Source: Sabellastarte sp. h YS-2021
Lineage: Eukaryota > Annelida > Polychaeta > Sabellida > Sabellidae
NCBI GenBank assembly: GCA_964017235.1
Contig: OZ024935.1
Location: 89,123,052-89,187,051, forward strand
DNA: 64,000 bases
Direction: 5' to 3'
Under the pieces are notes generated by a model. That model was not told the DNA's origin. It worked only from the letters and a program-made list of their open reading frames with translations, and did no database searches. Positions 1-11,305 of this stretch are shown here, piece by piece (position 1 is the first letter of the stretch; each line of letters opens with the position of its first letter). Position numbers and translations under genes: made by a program.

Positions 1-512
1 AATATTAAATACCCATGTGTATTTTTTCAGGTTATCAATTTCATAATTAAAAATCTGTTTACATATTAAACAATTATCTAATTTCATAGTCTATTCCAAT
101 ATCTTAGCATTGCTAGTCTAAATATATATTCTGGAGAGAGCCAGCCAGAATCACCTTGTAAAAATAGGTTAGCTGTAAATTTATTAACACCCATAAAGTA
201 CCTCAAAGCCCGGTTATATATTTTTGTGCAGGACCTCCTCTGTTATAACCCCAGATGCCTGCTGCATAGCTAAAAACTGAAACTACCGAGGAGTTGTAAA
301 GTTTATAAAAAGTTTTGTACTCACAGCCTTTTAACTGTTTGAATCTAGCTATAATTGCACAAAGACCCCTTCCTGCCGATTCTGCTAATGTTGTAGCACA
401 TTCTTGAAAAGTACAAAATTCATCAAGTATGACACCCAAATATTTATATTTGGGGACATCTTTAATGTTTTCAGATCCCACAAAGAACTGAACCTGTGAT
501 CTTGACATATTT
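1..512 (-). pseudogene. Decayed LINE reverse transcriptase, C-terminal part (runs off left edge)
   Basis: Read on the minus strand from 508 down, a 101-codon frame shows the post-catalytic part of a non-LTR retrotransposon ORF2, including the YKYLGVILDE block that follows the polymerase active site in this class and a SYAAGIWG block. The frame breaks near 213 in an A-run; one frame over it continues as ALRYFMGVNKFTANLFLQGD, a typical LINE C-terminal segment. It shifts again near 80 and reads on towards position 1 with a CLICKQ block. At least two frameshifts mean it is dead. The upstream (catalytic) part is missing because a hairpin-capped repeat element begins at 514 directly beside it, so the LINE was the insertion target. 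LINE identity is confident; the clade is not assigned. Confidence 0.75.
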
Positions 513-513
513 A

Positions 514-544
514 TCTCCTGCCGGGCTTTAGCCCGGGAGGGAGA
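514..544 (+). repeat. Left-end palindrome of the E-type element
   Basis: CCGGGCT, a TT loop, then AGCCCGG, bounded by TCTCC on the left and GGGAGA on the right, so the stem may extend further with bulges. It sits exactly where the LINE reading frame stops, marking the element boundary. Confidence 0.6.
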
Positions 545-563
545 TTATAAAATGCATCCTGTG

Positions 564-590
564 GGTGCGTGCGTGCGTGTGTGCGTTAGT
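564..590 (+). repeat. TGCG/TG microsatellite in element left flank
   Basis: A run of GTGCGTGCGTGCGTGTGTGCG. It occupies the same relative position as the short GC-rich repeats in the other hairpin-capped elements of the window, at about 6890, 17320, 30780 and 58540. Confidence 0.7.
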
Positions 591-719
591 GTGTCATGCA
601 GATTTCTCCAAAACTGCTATACCTACAGATTTTTTGTAAATTAATTGTCCTAATGAATTTTCATGCCCTTGAAAATTTTTGGGGTTTTATGGACTTAGGC
701 CTAAAGGTAAGTGAGTAAT

Positions 720-1380
720 AGCAATTTTAACTACTTGGAGTAAAGGACTCATAACTCAAAAAGTATTGCAGTTAGAGTTTTTTCTTGAAGTATGTTGTTC
801 AGCTACTTTGTCCTTAGCTGTAAGATGGTACATAGTTTGGGGTTCTATTGCATGCCATAAGTGAGTAATAGCTATTTTCTCATGTGTAGCTAGATGACAG
901 AAGAAGTAAATGTCAGATAACTTCAAAAGTATTAAAGTTAGGGAAATCTTTTCAAATGTGTTGTCCATGTACTTTTTGGTAAGCTATCACACAGTAAAGT
1001 TTCAGACCTGTTGCACCTTGGATAGCTGAGTAATAGCTACTTTGAAATTCTGACTGTTGAGTAAAGCTATTGTAACCCCAAAACTATTGCAGTTAGAGTA
1101 TTTTCCCAAAATATGTTGTTAGCTACTTTGTCCTTAACTATAAGATGACATATAGTTTGGAGTTATTTGTAGCAAAATAATGACAGAGGTAAATGTGAAA
1201 TATCCTAAGAAGTATTAAAGTTAGGCTTATCTTTTCAAATATGTTGTTCAACTAGTTTTTGGTAAGCTATCACATGGTAAAGTTTCAGAGCTGTCCCACA
1301 TTGTATAGTTGAGAAATAGCTACTTTGAAATTCTTACCATTGAGTAAAGCCTTTGCAGTTAGAGTATTTTCCTAAAATAT
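720..1380 (+). repeat. Degenerate A-type 155-bp units
   Basis: About four to five diverged units, each with a block like AAAAGTATTGCAGTTAGAG, then GTTGTTCAGCTACTTTGTCC, then GTGAGTAATAGCTA. They match the large arrays at 7240-10110, 33880-35580 and 61690-62890 in order and spacing but are more diverged. Confidence 0.75.
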
Positions 1381-1714
1381 GTAAATATTTTTATGGGTTC
1401 TTTGTTTTCCATACCCCTGGACAGATTGGAGCTGATTAGTTTTTCAGCAACACCTGGCAACACTTTTTTTATGTTTCTTGGGCTTAAACATTTTTCTTGG
1501 GTATCTTTGCATTCCAAACCCTTGCATTGATTTCAGCTGATTAGTTTCTCGGCAACACCTGGCAACAAGTGTTGCCATGGCAACACTTTTTTCTGTTTCT
1601 TTGACTTACATTTCTGTGGATTTTTTGCATTCCAAACCCCTGCATGAATAGGAGCTGGTTAACTTTTCAGCAATATCAGGCAGCTAGTGTTGCCATTGCA
1701 ACAGTTTTTTTCTG
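1381..1714 (+). repeat. E-type tandem units with GTTGCCATGGCAAC palindrome
   Basis: Units of about 120 bp containing TTTGCATTCCAAACCCCTGC, GGAGCTGATTAG, CAACACCTGGCAACA and the palindrome (1571-1584, variant at 1689-1702). The same units occur at 29905-30378 and 35728-36230. Confidence 0.75.
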
Positions 1715-1910
1715 TAAGCACGTGGTGGATATAAAAAGTCCTGAAAAAGACCTGTATGGTAAAGTGACCTAACACTCCACAAGATTAGACAATGCTTGTT
1801 TGCTGTCCCACAAAATGGTGGACAAATATATGTCCTTCTTTCCTCAATGAAGGGACAAGGCAGACAAGACATGACCCATCTTGTACAATGCATTTACGTG
1901 TATTATGACT

Positions 1911-2122
1911 AGCTGAGTGTGCTTTACTAGCGGATTATCAGTGCAGAATTGATAGACAATGATCTTGCTTGTTTGCTCTCCCACAAAATGGTGGACAAAT
2001 ATAAGCCCTTCTTATCTCCATGAAGAGAGGAGGTGAACAAATATAGTCCTTCTTTTCTCCATGAAGAGAGGAAGCAGACAAGACAGGACATCTTGCACAA
2101 TGCATTAATTTGTATAGTCATA
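1911..2122 (+). repeat. Duplicated right end of the E-type element
   Basis: Repeats the preceding right-end sequence: a block reading CACAAAATGGTGGACAAATA, paired CTCCATGAAGAGAGGA blocks, then GACAAGACAGGACATCTTGC, again ending in ATGACTAG at 2115-2122. The end is preceded by the palindrome AGTCATATGACT. It is a tandem partial copy of the right terminus. Confidence 0.6.
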
Positions 2123-2142
2123 TGACTAGCAGTTTAAGTTAT

Positions 2143-2322
2143 ATTTTTGAACAAGGTGGGGCTTCACCATGACTCAGTCCTTCTGAAAGATGGTCTGGAT
2201 TTGCAAAAATGCTGCATGTCAACTATTTTTGTCTATCTGGCATAAGTTATGTCCTTTTTAATTTCATCCGCTTCAGTCTTTGACCAAAGTTGGTGACACA
2301 GTACAATTCTGTTAAATTTTTG
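2143..2322 (+). repeat. Dispersed repeat H, copy 1
   Basis: About 180 bp starting TTATATTTTTGAACAAGGTG and including GACTCAGTCCTTCTGAAAGA and TTTTTGTCTATC. It matches 37861-38046 along its whole length with scattered substitutions. Both copies lie upstream of a pseudo-protease exon, so they are evidence for a segmental duplication. Confidence 0.7.
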
Positions 2323-2324
2323 TA

Positions 2325-2620
2325 CTATGCTATAGCTGATTTTAAAGTAGGTGAATAACATATTTTAACAAGATACTCTAAGTGCAATAGTTTTAAAGTT
2401 ACAAGCTATTTGCTCAAAGAAATTTGATATGTTCAAAATTTAAAATTTTGCTACAAATCAGAAAGTAGCTATTACTCACTTAGCCAATGCAGCAGATCTC
2501 CAAACAATGTACCATCTTATAGGTAAAGATAAAGTACCTGAAGAACATATTTAACAGAAAAACTCTAAATGCAATAGTTTCGGAGTTACAAGTCATTTAC
2601 TAATGTAGCTAAAATGGTCA
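2325..2620 (-). repeat. Inverted A-type units
   Basis: Read on the minus strand this shows the A-type order: a block AACTATTGCATTTAGAG, a region about transient loss of TATAAGATGGTACATTG, and GTGAGTAATAGCTACTTTC. Roughly two diverged units in reverse orientation to those at 720-1380. Confidence 0.6.
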
Positions 2621-3814
2621 TAACTAATAGTATGTGAAATGCTACCAATTTTGTCAAATTCCGGTCCTTCTCTATTCTGACCAATGAAAATAATTACTTA
2701 TAGGAAAACAAATGAGAATTCTAGCTCCAGAATGTGCTAACAAACAAATAAACATACAGACTGACTGATCAACATATTTCGAAATCAATATTCAATGTCA
2801 AAGTAATAAGAAACATATTTTATTATTTTCTTTGAACAGTTCTCCTTGGTTTTTCCTCACAAACACCACAGTGATCAGTAGCCGTATGTTATCTTGGTGA
2901 TATCATGGAATACTTTCACTTAATGTGAGATGTGCATTTAGTTATTACATACATTTATGCATTGGACAATAAATTCCTTAGCAGATTTCATTTAATCAGT
3001 TTTTTTAAATTAAATATTAAATAAAATTTTCAGGTTCACCATTTCCCTCTAAATTCTTGATTAGAATTTTTCACCTCAGGAAGTCATTCTTGTTCAAGAT
3101 ATTTCCTTTCAATCATTTGTGGCAGAGAGTAAATGTTCAGAACTTTTAGAGACCCTTGTCCTGGTAAATATAGTAGAGGCCTGGGATTAAGAAAAATTTG
3201 ACAGATCTGGTACCTGTGCATCCCCCCTCCATCACCCAAAGTATTTTACTTCTTCTTTTAGAGACTGCGATATAAATGTCTCTAGATCTTAAACATACAG
3301 CGAAAACATATCAAGGGAGCCAAAGACAGCCAATTAACTTCAACCACTTCACAGTTACTCATCACCGTCATGACTGTTTTGTGCATATTTAATTAGGTAT
3401 CTGACACAATATCATTGTCTTATCAATATCATCTCTCTTACTCTTATCAGTTGATGAAGTTCCGGGGGTGCTTCACCCTCCCCAACTTAAACACACTCCT
3501 GGTTGTATTTTTTTTCCATTGAGTGAGTGCCTTTCACAGTATTCTGTCTCAGGTTACATGATAAGTGCATAGATGTGGTTTACTTGCATAAATATCATAG
3601 AGTCTTGGTATTGATGTATTGAAACATAAATAGAAAATTAATGGATGCATACTACATCTGCTTTATGATGAAATATAACAAATTATTGAAGTTTAAAACA
3701 TGTTGCTTAATAAATATGTGAATAATAACTACTTTCATGATGTCATGCTTGATTAAATTGCATATATCTTGGTCTTTGTTTTGAATGGTCATCACAATAG
3801 CTAGTAAGTAAATA
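2621..3814. other. No gene seen
   Basis: AT-rich sequence with no open frame, no recognisable repeat family and no RNA gene that I can support. It could be intergenic or intron of the gene whose exon lies at 4223. Confidence 0.5.
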
Positions 3815-4030
3815 ACAGTCACTTTTTCATTTTTGGGCAGTTACCTTAATGAAAAAGTATTGCAGCTACGCCATTTCTTTCAAATGTGTTGTACATGTGC
3901 TTTTTGTGAACTATGTGTGCATATAATATAGTTAAGTTCAAAGTTGTTGCTCAATGTTAGAGTGAGTAATAGCTACTTCCTAACTTTTCAGCAGTTACCG
4001 TAATCAGTGAACAGCTTCTATCTTCAAACG
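3815..4030 (+). repeat. Degenerate A-type unit
   Basis: Contains AAAAAGTATTGCAGCTACGC, CAAATGTGTTGTACATGTGC and GAGTGAGTAATAGCTACTTC in the order seen in A-type units. It is heavily diverged and about one unit long. Confidence 0.5.
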
Positions 4031-4208
4031 TATTGACAGAACAAAATATCTTTTGAATTTCAATACTAATTGCATATTTTTCCAAGCATGCAAAATTTAA
4101 TAATTGTGATTAATTGCCTGATATTTCTGAAAATAACATGACTTTCTGTGCTTAGTGTTATCAATGAGTCAACTAAGTTTGCAGTGAAATCTGTCACAAG
4201 TTAGATCC

Positions 4209-4222
4209 TTCTCTATTTGCAG
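4209..4222 (+). promoter_or_regulatory. Splice acceptor before pseudo-protease exon, copy 1
   Basis: CTTCTCTATTTGCAG, a pyrimidine-rich tract ending in AG at 4221-4222. The frame of the following exon is open up to this AG, with one base left over, implying a phase 2 intron. The paralogue at 38526 has the same phase. Confidence 0.55.
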
Positions 4223-4892
4223 CATCTTTCACCAAGTTCAATTGCTGCCTGTGTATTTTAATTGGAAAACGACACATGTCAGTGTTCAGTGGTTGATCTA
4301 CCACTTCCACAGTAAGATATCAGATACAACCCTCGATCATCAGGAATGTGCAGCAAGTCCTTGTGCTTTGGCCACCTTGTTGTTTGCCATATCTTACTTC
4401 AAAGATCCTTCTGATCTTACTCTACGAACTCTACCAAAAAAGGTCTACAAGCAAGTGGTGGATGCCATTCATCAAGCTATCCAGATGTATCAGAAAACTT
4501 ACAATACCAAACCTGTTACTCCTCTGCCAAGGGAAGTATGTGAACTGGTTGAAGAAGTGGAAGTGGTGACAGATGAGGTTATTGAACAAATGCCAGAAGA
4601 AATGTTACAGCATTATGTTGCCACTCTAAAAACTGACCAGGTGTTGATGGTTTACACTGAAATACCATACAAAGTGTTCAGCATAATAAACTGCTCAGGT
4701 GGAGAGAAGGTTTTGATATTTGACTCTCAGAAACAGGATTTCAAGGTCCATACTTATTTTGATGGTGGATATCTGATGTGTGTCACAAAAGACAAGAATT
4801 TCAAAACGATACTGTATCTTACTGGATTATTCGTCAAAAGTTTGGGATCCTGTGCAAATAAGTGCAAGGTTACTATTGCAAAGATATTATAA
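4223..4892 (+). CDS. Papain-like (peptidase C76-like) pseudo-deubiquitinase exon, paralogue 1
   Basis: The open frame runs from the acceptor at 4222 to a TAA at 4890-4892. The first in-frame codon of the 216-codon stretch is TTG, and there is no in-frame ATG before residue 82, so the start must lie in an upstream exon that I cannot identify. Visible blocks are HQECAASPCALATLLFA with the candidate nucleophile at residue 36, a helical middle, TDQVLMVY, and VLIFDSQ with Asp161 and Gln163, followed by a glycine pair and a C-terminal strand. In C76-type deubiquitinase-like domains the last block is normally FDSH, with Asp and His catalytic; here His is replaced by Gln. It shares the N- and C-terminal blocks and the stop position with 38526-39183. 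The family call is inferred from motif order, not from a search. Inactivity, and a ubiquitin-binding or regulatory role, are inference. Confidence 0.5.
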
Positions 4893-6031
4893 TTGTATTC
4901 TTTGTATCGAAGTATGGCTGGACAGTAGCCACAAAAAACAACAGTTCTATAAATCCACGAAATTGATAAAAGATGGCCCATTTTCAGTGTTTTATTATCT
5001 AACATATGATGTATTTGCCATAAAATACCAGGTAATAAATGCTAAGTAATATTTTTATTAAATCTATGGCTTGTCCTGTATACAGATTTTGCCAATTCTG
5101 CCAAAAAGCGTCCATTTTTTTATAAAACAGTGAAGCCTATGAATACATTATAAAATGAAATTAAAGTTAAATAACCCTTGTGACGTACATCTTTATATTT
5201 TATAACTCAAAAAAGGCAAAATATAACGTTCTTGTCAAAAGGAGGAAGGACCTGTTTCAAATGCAGTTACCCTCACCTGATAGCCTCATAAAATTATATG
5301 TTGAAAAAATGAAGTACAGGCTGCTGAAACAACTATTATTATTTGGATATAGCTATGCAGTGTTATGATCTCACTAAACTAAGAAAAAATATTAATTATT
5401 CTTAAAAGGGATAGTCAACAGACCTTCTAGGTCAATGATCTATAGGGTTATCAGTGTGAACAGAGGAAGATACTGAGTGGGAAAGCTTGAGTTAAAGAGG
5501 TGAGTCTTATGTGGAAAGGGAGTTCCAAAAAGTAGGTGCATAATGGTCAAAGAAATTTGAAAACTTCCTCTGGGATTTGTAAAGTTTATATTCAAAAGAG
5601 TGGACCTGAAGAAACTTAAAAGTTGGACAACATAAGATGAAGTGTAAGCTCTTCATGTTACCACTCATGCCGCTCATCAATTTATGAAATATTTTCACGG
5701 CAGAGTTCATTTTGCTTGGCAGGGTAATTACGAGCATGCTTAAATCAGCAACAACAGGAAGGAAATGATAATCTTATTGCACAACCAGCCAGCATAAACA
5801 TAAGGCAGTATAGGCTGTGGATTTATTAGTTGTGTGCTGTTATTAGGGCCAGTTATATGCTTTATGTAACAGTCTGTGTACAAGTTGTGTTGTATTTTAA
5901 TCAGAAATAGCTGTGTGTTGGTTTCCGTAAAGTAAGTTATTGTTGTGGTGCTCAAGCTTGTGATAAATTATATTGATAAACAAGTAAGTATATAGCTGCA
6001 TATGGTAAAGTACTGAGTGGTTTCTCCTGCA
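4893..6031. other. No gene seen
   Basis: AT-rich stretch after the pseudo-protease stop. Short open frames have no recognisable content. No convincing polyadenylation site can be singled out from several AATAAA-like strings. Confidence 0.5.
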
Positions 6032-6478
6032 CCTGACATTAGTGGTGGAACGATTGTCTACAGACATCGAATGGTTGGTCAAAATTCACTGTATTAGCGA
6101 TGATCGATCCGGAAGCAGTGCAAATCGATTCATCATTATAATTGAAGATTTCATAATATTTTGTTACGTTTCTTTATGAATCTACATATCCACGCATTTT
6201 TACAAATATTTTAGGCAGTTTCCTCAATAAATTGACAGATTTGTCACGAATTTTGTTGTTGTTTATATCTGCCGCCATATTTACAGGAAGTGAGCATTTT
6301 CGGTAGATTCTAAACCTCGGAACACTGTTATTCCTACCGCATCAACATACACTTCACCCCGGAATGTGTTTAATGATATAACTAGCATTGGAATCGATTA
6401 TGGCTCGATCATCGCTCAGAAAAATGGACGATTAATCGACCATGCAAATTGGAGGCGATTCCCATCACTACCTGACAT
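6032..6478 (+). mobile_element. Non-autonomous hAT element (MITE) with 8-bp target duplication
   Basis: The element spans 6040-6470 (431 bp). It starts TAGTGGTGGAACG and ends in the reverse complement of TAGTGATGGGAATCG, so the terminal inverted repeats match TAGTGRTGGRA. It is flanked by the perfect 8-bp duplication CCTGACAT at 6032-6039 and 6471-6478. A TARNG-type terminus with an 8-bp duplication is the hAT superfamily signature. Inner arms also pair: GCGATGATCGA occurs on the left and its complement on the right. There is no transposase frame, so it depends on a transposase elsewhere. Confidence 0.9.
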
Positions 6479-6837
6479 CTGGCCATTGACATTGTAGCAT
6501 TGCCCGTTACACCGTGTTATATACCCCTGTGCAGTGTATTTGAAAATAGTAGATTCTATTTCTCTTACAAAATTTAAGATATCCGAGTCGCTTTAACTTA
6601 ACCTTTGACACAGAGTGTTATAAGAGTGATTCTTCATTGTGTTGTCATGCATGTGTTGGTGTATTTGTAGTGTACCATGGGCCGTATATAACACTATAGT
6701 TACATCCACATTCATTTTCAGAAAAAGAATGTGAAAGATAAAACTGTTTAAATGTACCCAAGAGAGAGACCTACAAATTTGATAATTAGTCACATAATAT
6801 GTTTAAGGTGCCCGTTTATTTGACACATTTTATTATG
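6479..6837. other. No gene seen
   Basis: Unique-looking AT-rich sequence between the hAT MITE and the outer repeat element. The open frames here are short and featureless. Confidence 0.5.
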
Positions 6838-7239
6838 TCAGCTGACTTGTCAGTCAGCTGACATTATGTCATCACTCTGTGGCGTTGGCGTACGCGTCCG
6901 CGTCCGCGTGAACAACTTCTCCTCCAAAACTATAAGGCCTAGAGACATGCTGTTTTTTTTTAAAAGATACCTTATCTATCGAGGATGAAAAATTGTTCAA
7001 GGCATGCAGATCTGTCCGTTTGTTTGCTAGATCCATTACAAGAGAGGTACCCCCACCGAAAGTGTGAAAATTTCAAATTTGTATCACAATTTTCTCAGTG
7101 ACTATTGCAGGGATTTCTCTCATATCTTGCATATATGTACTAGACCACAAGTAGATTCCCTTGTGTGAGTGTCAGACCTGGATCTTTCTTAATTATTTTT
7201 TTATGAATTTTTTAAATAATTTTTAATGCATTAAAATTA

Positions 7240-10110
7240 ATGAAATCATGCACTAAATCAATTATAACTTGAAAAGTATTGCAGTTAGAGCATTTTGTTA
7301 AAATATGTTATTCAGCTACTTTTTCCATAGCTACAACATGGTGAGTAACTTGGGTGTCTATCTCAATAGCTAAGTGAGTAATAGCTACTTTTGGACTTTT
7401 CAGTAACTTCCATCTTGAGTAAAATCGCTTGTAACTTGAAAAGTATTGCATTTAGAGAATTTTGTATAAATATGTTATTCAGCTACTTTTGGGTCAGCTA
7501 TAACATAGTAAAATTTCAGACCTGTAGCTCATGGCATAGCCGAGTAATAGCTACTTTTAGGTTATCACTGTTGAGTAAATCACTTATAACTTGAAAAGTA
7601 TTGCATTTAGAGTATTTAGTTTCAATATGTTATTCACCTATTTTTGGGTCAGCTATAACATAGTAAAATTTCAGACCTCTGGCTCATTGCATAGCTGAGT
7701 AATAGCTACTTTGAGGTTCTTACTCAACACTAAATCATTTATAACTTGAAAAATATTGCATTTAGAGAATTTTGTTTAAATATGTTATTCAGCTACTTTT
7801 GGGTCAGCTATAACATAGTAAAATTTCAGACCTGTAGCTCATTGCATAGCTGATTAATAGCTACTTTTAAGTAATCACTGTTGAGTAAATCACTTCTAAC
7901 TTGAAAAGTATTGCATTTAGAGTATTTTGTATAAATATGTTATTCAGCTACTTTGGGGTCAGCTATAACATAGTAAAATTTCAGACCTGTAGCTCATGGC
8001 ATAGCTGAGTAATAGCTACTTTTAGGTTATCACTGTTGAGTAAATCACTTATAACTTGAAAAGTATTGCATTTAGAGTATTTAGTTTCATATGTTATTCA
8101 CCTATTTTGGGGTCAGCTATAACATAGTAAAATTCCAGACCTCTGGCTCATTGCATAGCTGAGTAATAGCTACTTTGAGGTTCTTACTCAGCACTGAATC
8201 ATTTATAACTTGAAAAGTATTGCATTTAGAGAATTTTGTATAAATATGTTATTCAGCTACTTTGGGGTCAGGTATAACATAGTAAAATTTCAGACCTCTG
8301 GCTCATTGCATAGCTGAGTAATAGCTACTTTGAGGTTCTTACTCAACACTAAATCATTTATAACTTGAAAAGTATTGCATTTAGAGAATTTTGTTAAAAT
8401 ATGTTATTCAGCTACTTTTGGGTCAGCTATAACATAGTAAAATTTCAGACCTGTAGCTCTTGGCATAGCCGAGTAATAGCTACTTTTAGGTTATCACTGT
8501 TGAGTTAATCACTTATAACTTGAAAAGTATTGCATTTAGAGTATTTTGTATAAATATGTTATTCAGCTACTTTTGGGTCAGCTATAACATAGTAAAATTT
8601 CAGACCTGTAGCTCATGGCATAGCTGAGTAATAGCTACTTTTAGGTTATCACTGTTGAGTAAATCACTTATAACTTGAAAAGTATTGCATTTAGAGTATT
8701 TAGTTTCAATATGTTATTCACCTATTTTGGGGTCAGCTATAACATAGTAAAATTCCAGACCTGTTGCTCATTGCATAGCTGAGTAATAGCTACTTTGAGG
8801 TTCTTACTCAACACTGAATCATTTATAACTTGAAAAGTATTGCATTTAGAGAATTTTGTTTAAATATGTTATTCAGCTACTTTTGGGTCAGCTATAACAT
8901 AGTAAAATTTCAGACCTGTAGCTCATGGCATAGCCGAGTAATAGCTACTTTTAGGTTATCACTGTTGAGTAAATCACTTATAACTTGAAAAGTATTGCAT
9001 TTAGAGTATTTAGTTTCCATACGTTATTCTTCTATTTTGGGGTGAGCTATAACATAGTAAAATTCCAGACCTGTGGCTCATTGCATAGCTGAGTAATAGC
9101 TACTTTGAGGTTCTTACTCAACACTAAGTCGTTTATAACTTGAAAAGTATTGCATTTAGGGAATTTTGTGTAAATATGTTATTCAGCTACTTTTGGGTCA
9201 GCTATAACATAGTAAAATTTCAGACCTGTAGCTCATTGCATAGCCGAGTAATAGCTACTTTTAGGTTATAACTGTGGAGTAAATCACTTATAACTTGAAA
9301 AGTATTGCATTTAGAGTATTTAGTTTCCTATGTTATTCTGTTTTGGGGTGAGCTATAACATAGTAAAATTCCAGACCTGTGGCTCATTGCATAGCTGAGT
9401 AATAGCTACTTTGAGGTTCTTACTCAACACTAAATCGTTTATAACTTGAAAAGTATTGCATTTAGAGAATTTTGTGTAAATATGTTATTCAGCTACTTTT
9501 GGGTCAGGTATAACATAGTAAAATTTCAGACCTGTAGCTCATGACATAGCTGAGTAATAGCTACTTTTAGGTAATCACTGTTGAGTAAATCACTTATAAC
9601 TTGAAAAGTATTGCATTTAGAGAATTTCGTGTAAATATGTTATTCAGCTACTTTTGGGTCAGCTATAACATAGTACAATTTCAGACCTCTGGCTCATTGC
9701 ATAGCTGATTAATAGCTACCTTGAGGTTCTTACTCAACACTAAATCATTTATAACTTGAAAAGTATTGCATTTAGAGCATTGTGTATAAATATGTTATTC
9801 AGCTACTTTTTCCATAGTTACAGCATGGTGAGTAACTATGCTGTCTATCTCAATAGCTAAGTGAGTAACAGCTACTTTGAACTTTTCAGTAACTTCCATC
9901 ATGAGTAAAATCACTTGTAACTTGAAAAGTGTTACAATTAGAGAATTTTGTGTAAATATGTTATTCAGCTACTTTTGGGTCAGCTATAACATAGTAAAAT
10001 TTCAGACCTGTAGCTCATGGCATAGCTGAGTAATAGCTACTTTTAGGCTATCACTGTTGAGTAAATCACTTGTAACTTGAAAACTATTACATTTGCATTA
10101 TTTAGTTTTA
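7240..10110 (+). repeat. A-type satellite array, about 155-bp units, copy 1
   Basis: About 18 units. The landmark TAACTTGAAAAGTATTGCAT recurs at 7587, 7742, 7897, 8052 and 8206, spacing 154-155. Other constant parts are TCAGCTATAACATAGTAAAA and GAGTAATAGCTACTTT. Two main unit subtypes alternate. One has AGAGAATTTTG with CAGCTACTTTTGGG. The other has AGTATTTAGTTTC with CACCTATTTTGGGG and GGCTCATTGC. This makes dimeric and trimeric higher-order units. Confidence 0.9.
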
Positions 10111-11305
10111 TCCACCGGATAGCAGGATATGTTCCTCATTATAAAATCTTGACTGGAAATATTTTTGGCCTCATTTTGAAAAAACAAGATGGCCGCCACA
10201 GGCGTTTCTTTGTCAGTCATGAAAAGTGCTTATATCTCCCTTATTATTGGGCCTAGAGGTTTGGGATGGTAAACCAACCTGTAGGAAATCATAAGCTGGG
10301 AATCTTTTGGTGTGGTCAGATTTGACCTTGGACCCCTCCTTTAAGGTCAAACGAGGATAGTCTAACTTAAAAGTGCTTATAACTCGTCTATTATTGGTCC
10401 TAGAGGTTTGGAATGATAAACCAACCTATAGGAAATCATGGGCTGGGGATCTTTTGATGTGGTCAAATTTGACCTTGGACCCCTCCTTTAAGGTCAAACG
10501 AGGATAGCCAAACTTAAAAGTGCTTATAGCTTGCTTATTATTGGTCCTAGAGGTTTGGGATGGTAAACCAACCTGTAGGAAATCATAAGCTGGGAATCTT
10601 TTGGTGTGGTCAGATTTGACCTTGGACCCCTCCTTTAAGGTCAAACGAGGATAGTCTAACTTAAAAGTGCTTATAACTCGTCTATTATTGGTCCTAGAGG
10701 TTTGGAATGATAAACCAACCTATAGGAAATCATGGGCTGGGGATCTTTTGGTGTTGTCAGATTTGACCTTGGACCCCTCCTTTAAGGTCAAACGAGGTTA
10801 GCCAAACTTAAAAGTGCTTATAACTCGCTTATTATTGGTCCTAGAGATTTGGGATGTTAAACCCACCTATAGAAAATCATTGGCGCGGAATCTTTTGGTG
10901 TTGTCAAATTTCACCTTGGAACCTTCCTTCAAGGTCAAACAAGGATAGTCAAACTAAAAAGTGCTTCTAACTCGCTTATTATTGGTTCTAGAGGTTTACA
11001 ATGTCAAATCAACCTATAGGAAATCATGGGCTAGGAATTTTTTGATGTGATCAGATTTGACCTTTGACCCCTCTTTCAAGGTCAAATGAGGATAGCCAAA
11101 ATTAACAGTGCTTATATCTTGCTTATTTGTGTTCCTAGAAGTTTGCAATGTCACACCAACCTACAGGAATCATGGGCTAAGAATCTTTTGATATGGTCAA
11201 ATTTCACCTTGGGCTTCTCCAAGGTTAAGCATGTTTTAATGGCTTTGGTGAGTTTTCTTTCTAGTGGATACAATTTGCGTCGGTTCTCCGATGCGGTAGG
11301 TCTAA
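10111..11305 (+). mobile_element. B-type hairpin-capped element nested in the A array
   Basis: It begins TCCACCGGATAGCAGGATA right after TTTA and ends GGTAGGTCTAA just before TTTCAGTATG. Joining the flanks restores an ordinary A unit (TATTTAGTTT followed by TCAGTATGTTATTCACC), so this is an insertion between A and T without target duplication, as Helitrons do. The right end is CTAA where the copy at 58505-61640 has CTAG. Inside are an ACAAGATGGCCGCCAC block and seven 147-bp units. Confidence 0.75.
10222..11240 (+). repeat. B-type satellite array, 147-bp units, copy 1 (7 units)
   Basis: AAAAGTGCTTATAACTCG-type starts recur every 147 bp from 10222 to about 11103. Units contain GGTCCTAGAGGTTTGG, GGAAATCATGGGCTGG, and the inverted pair TTTGACCTTG and CAAGGTCAAA. 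The last two units are the most diverged. Confidence 0.9.

Larger units (their letters stand above)
514..1910 (+). mobile_element. Hairpin-capped tandem-repeat (Helitron/HINE-like) element, E type copy 1
   Basis: It begins with TC after an A, followed by a perfect hairpin CCGGGCT-TT-AGCCCGG at 521-536. Then come a TGCG-type microsatellite (564-590), degenerate 155-bp A-type units (about 720-1380), E-type units with a GTTGCCATGGCAAC palindrome (1381-1714), and a right end finishing in ATGACTAG at 1903-1910. The right end (about 1715-1910) recurs at 36231-36443. TC and CTAG termini with no visible target duplication fit Helitron-like insertion between A and T, but no helicase is encoded, so it would be non-autonomous. 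The internal order resembles bivalve pearl elements. Boundaries are inferred from termini, not from an empty site. Confidence 0.5.

Noticed and set aside
7240..10110. CRISPR array
   Set aside because: Whole 155-bp units repeat without unique spacers, and the genome is eukaryotic.
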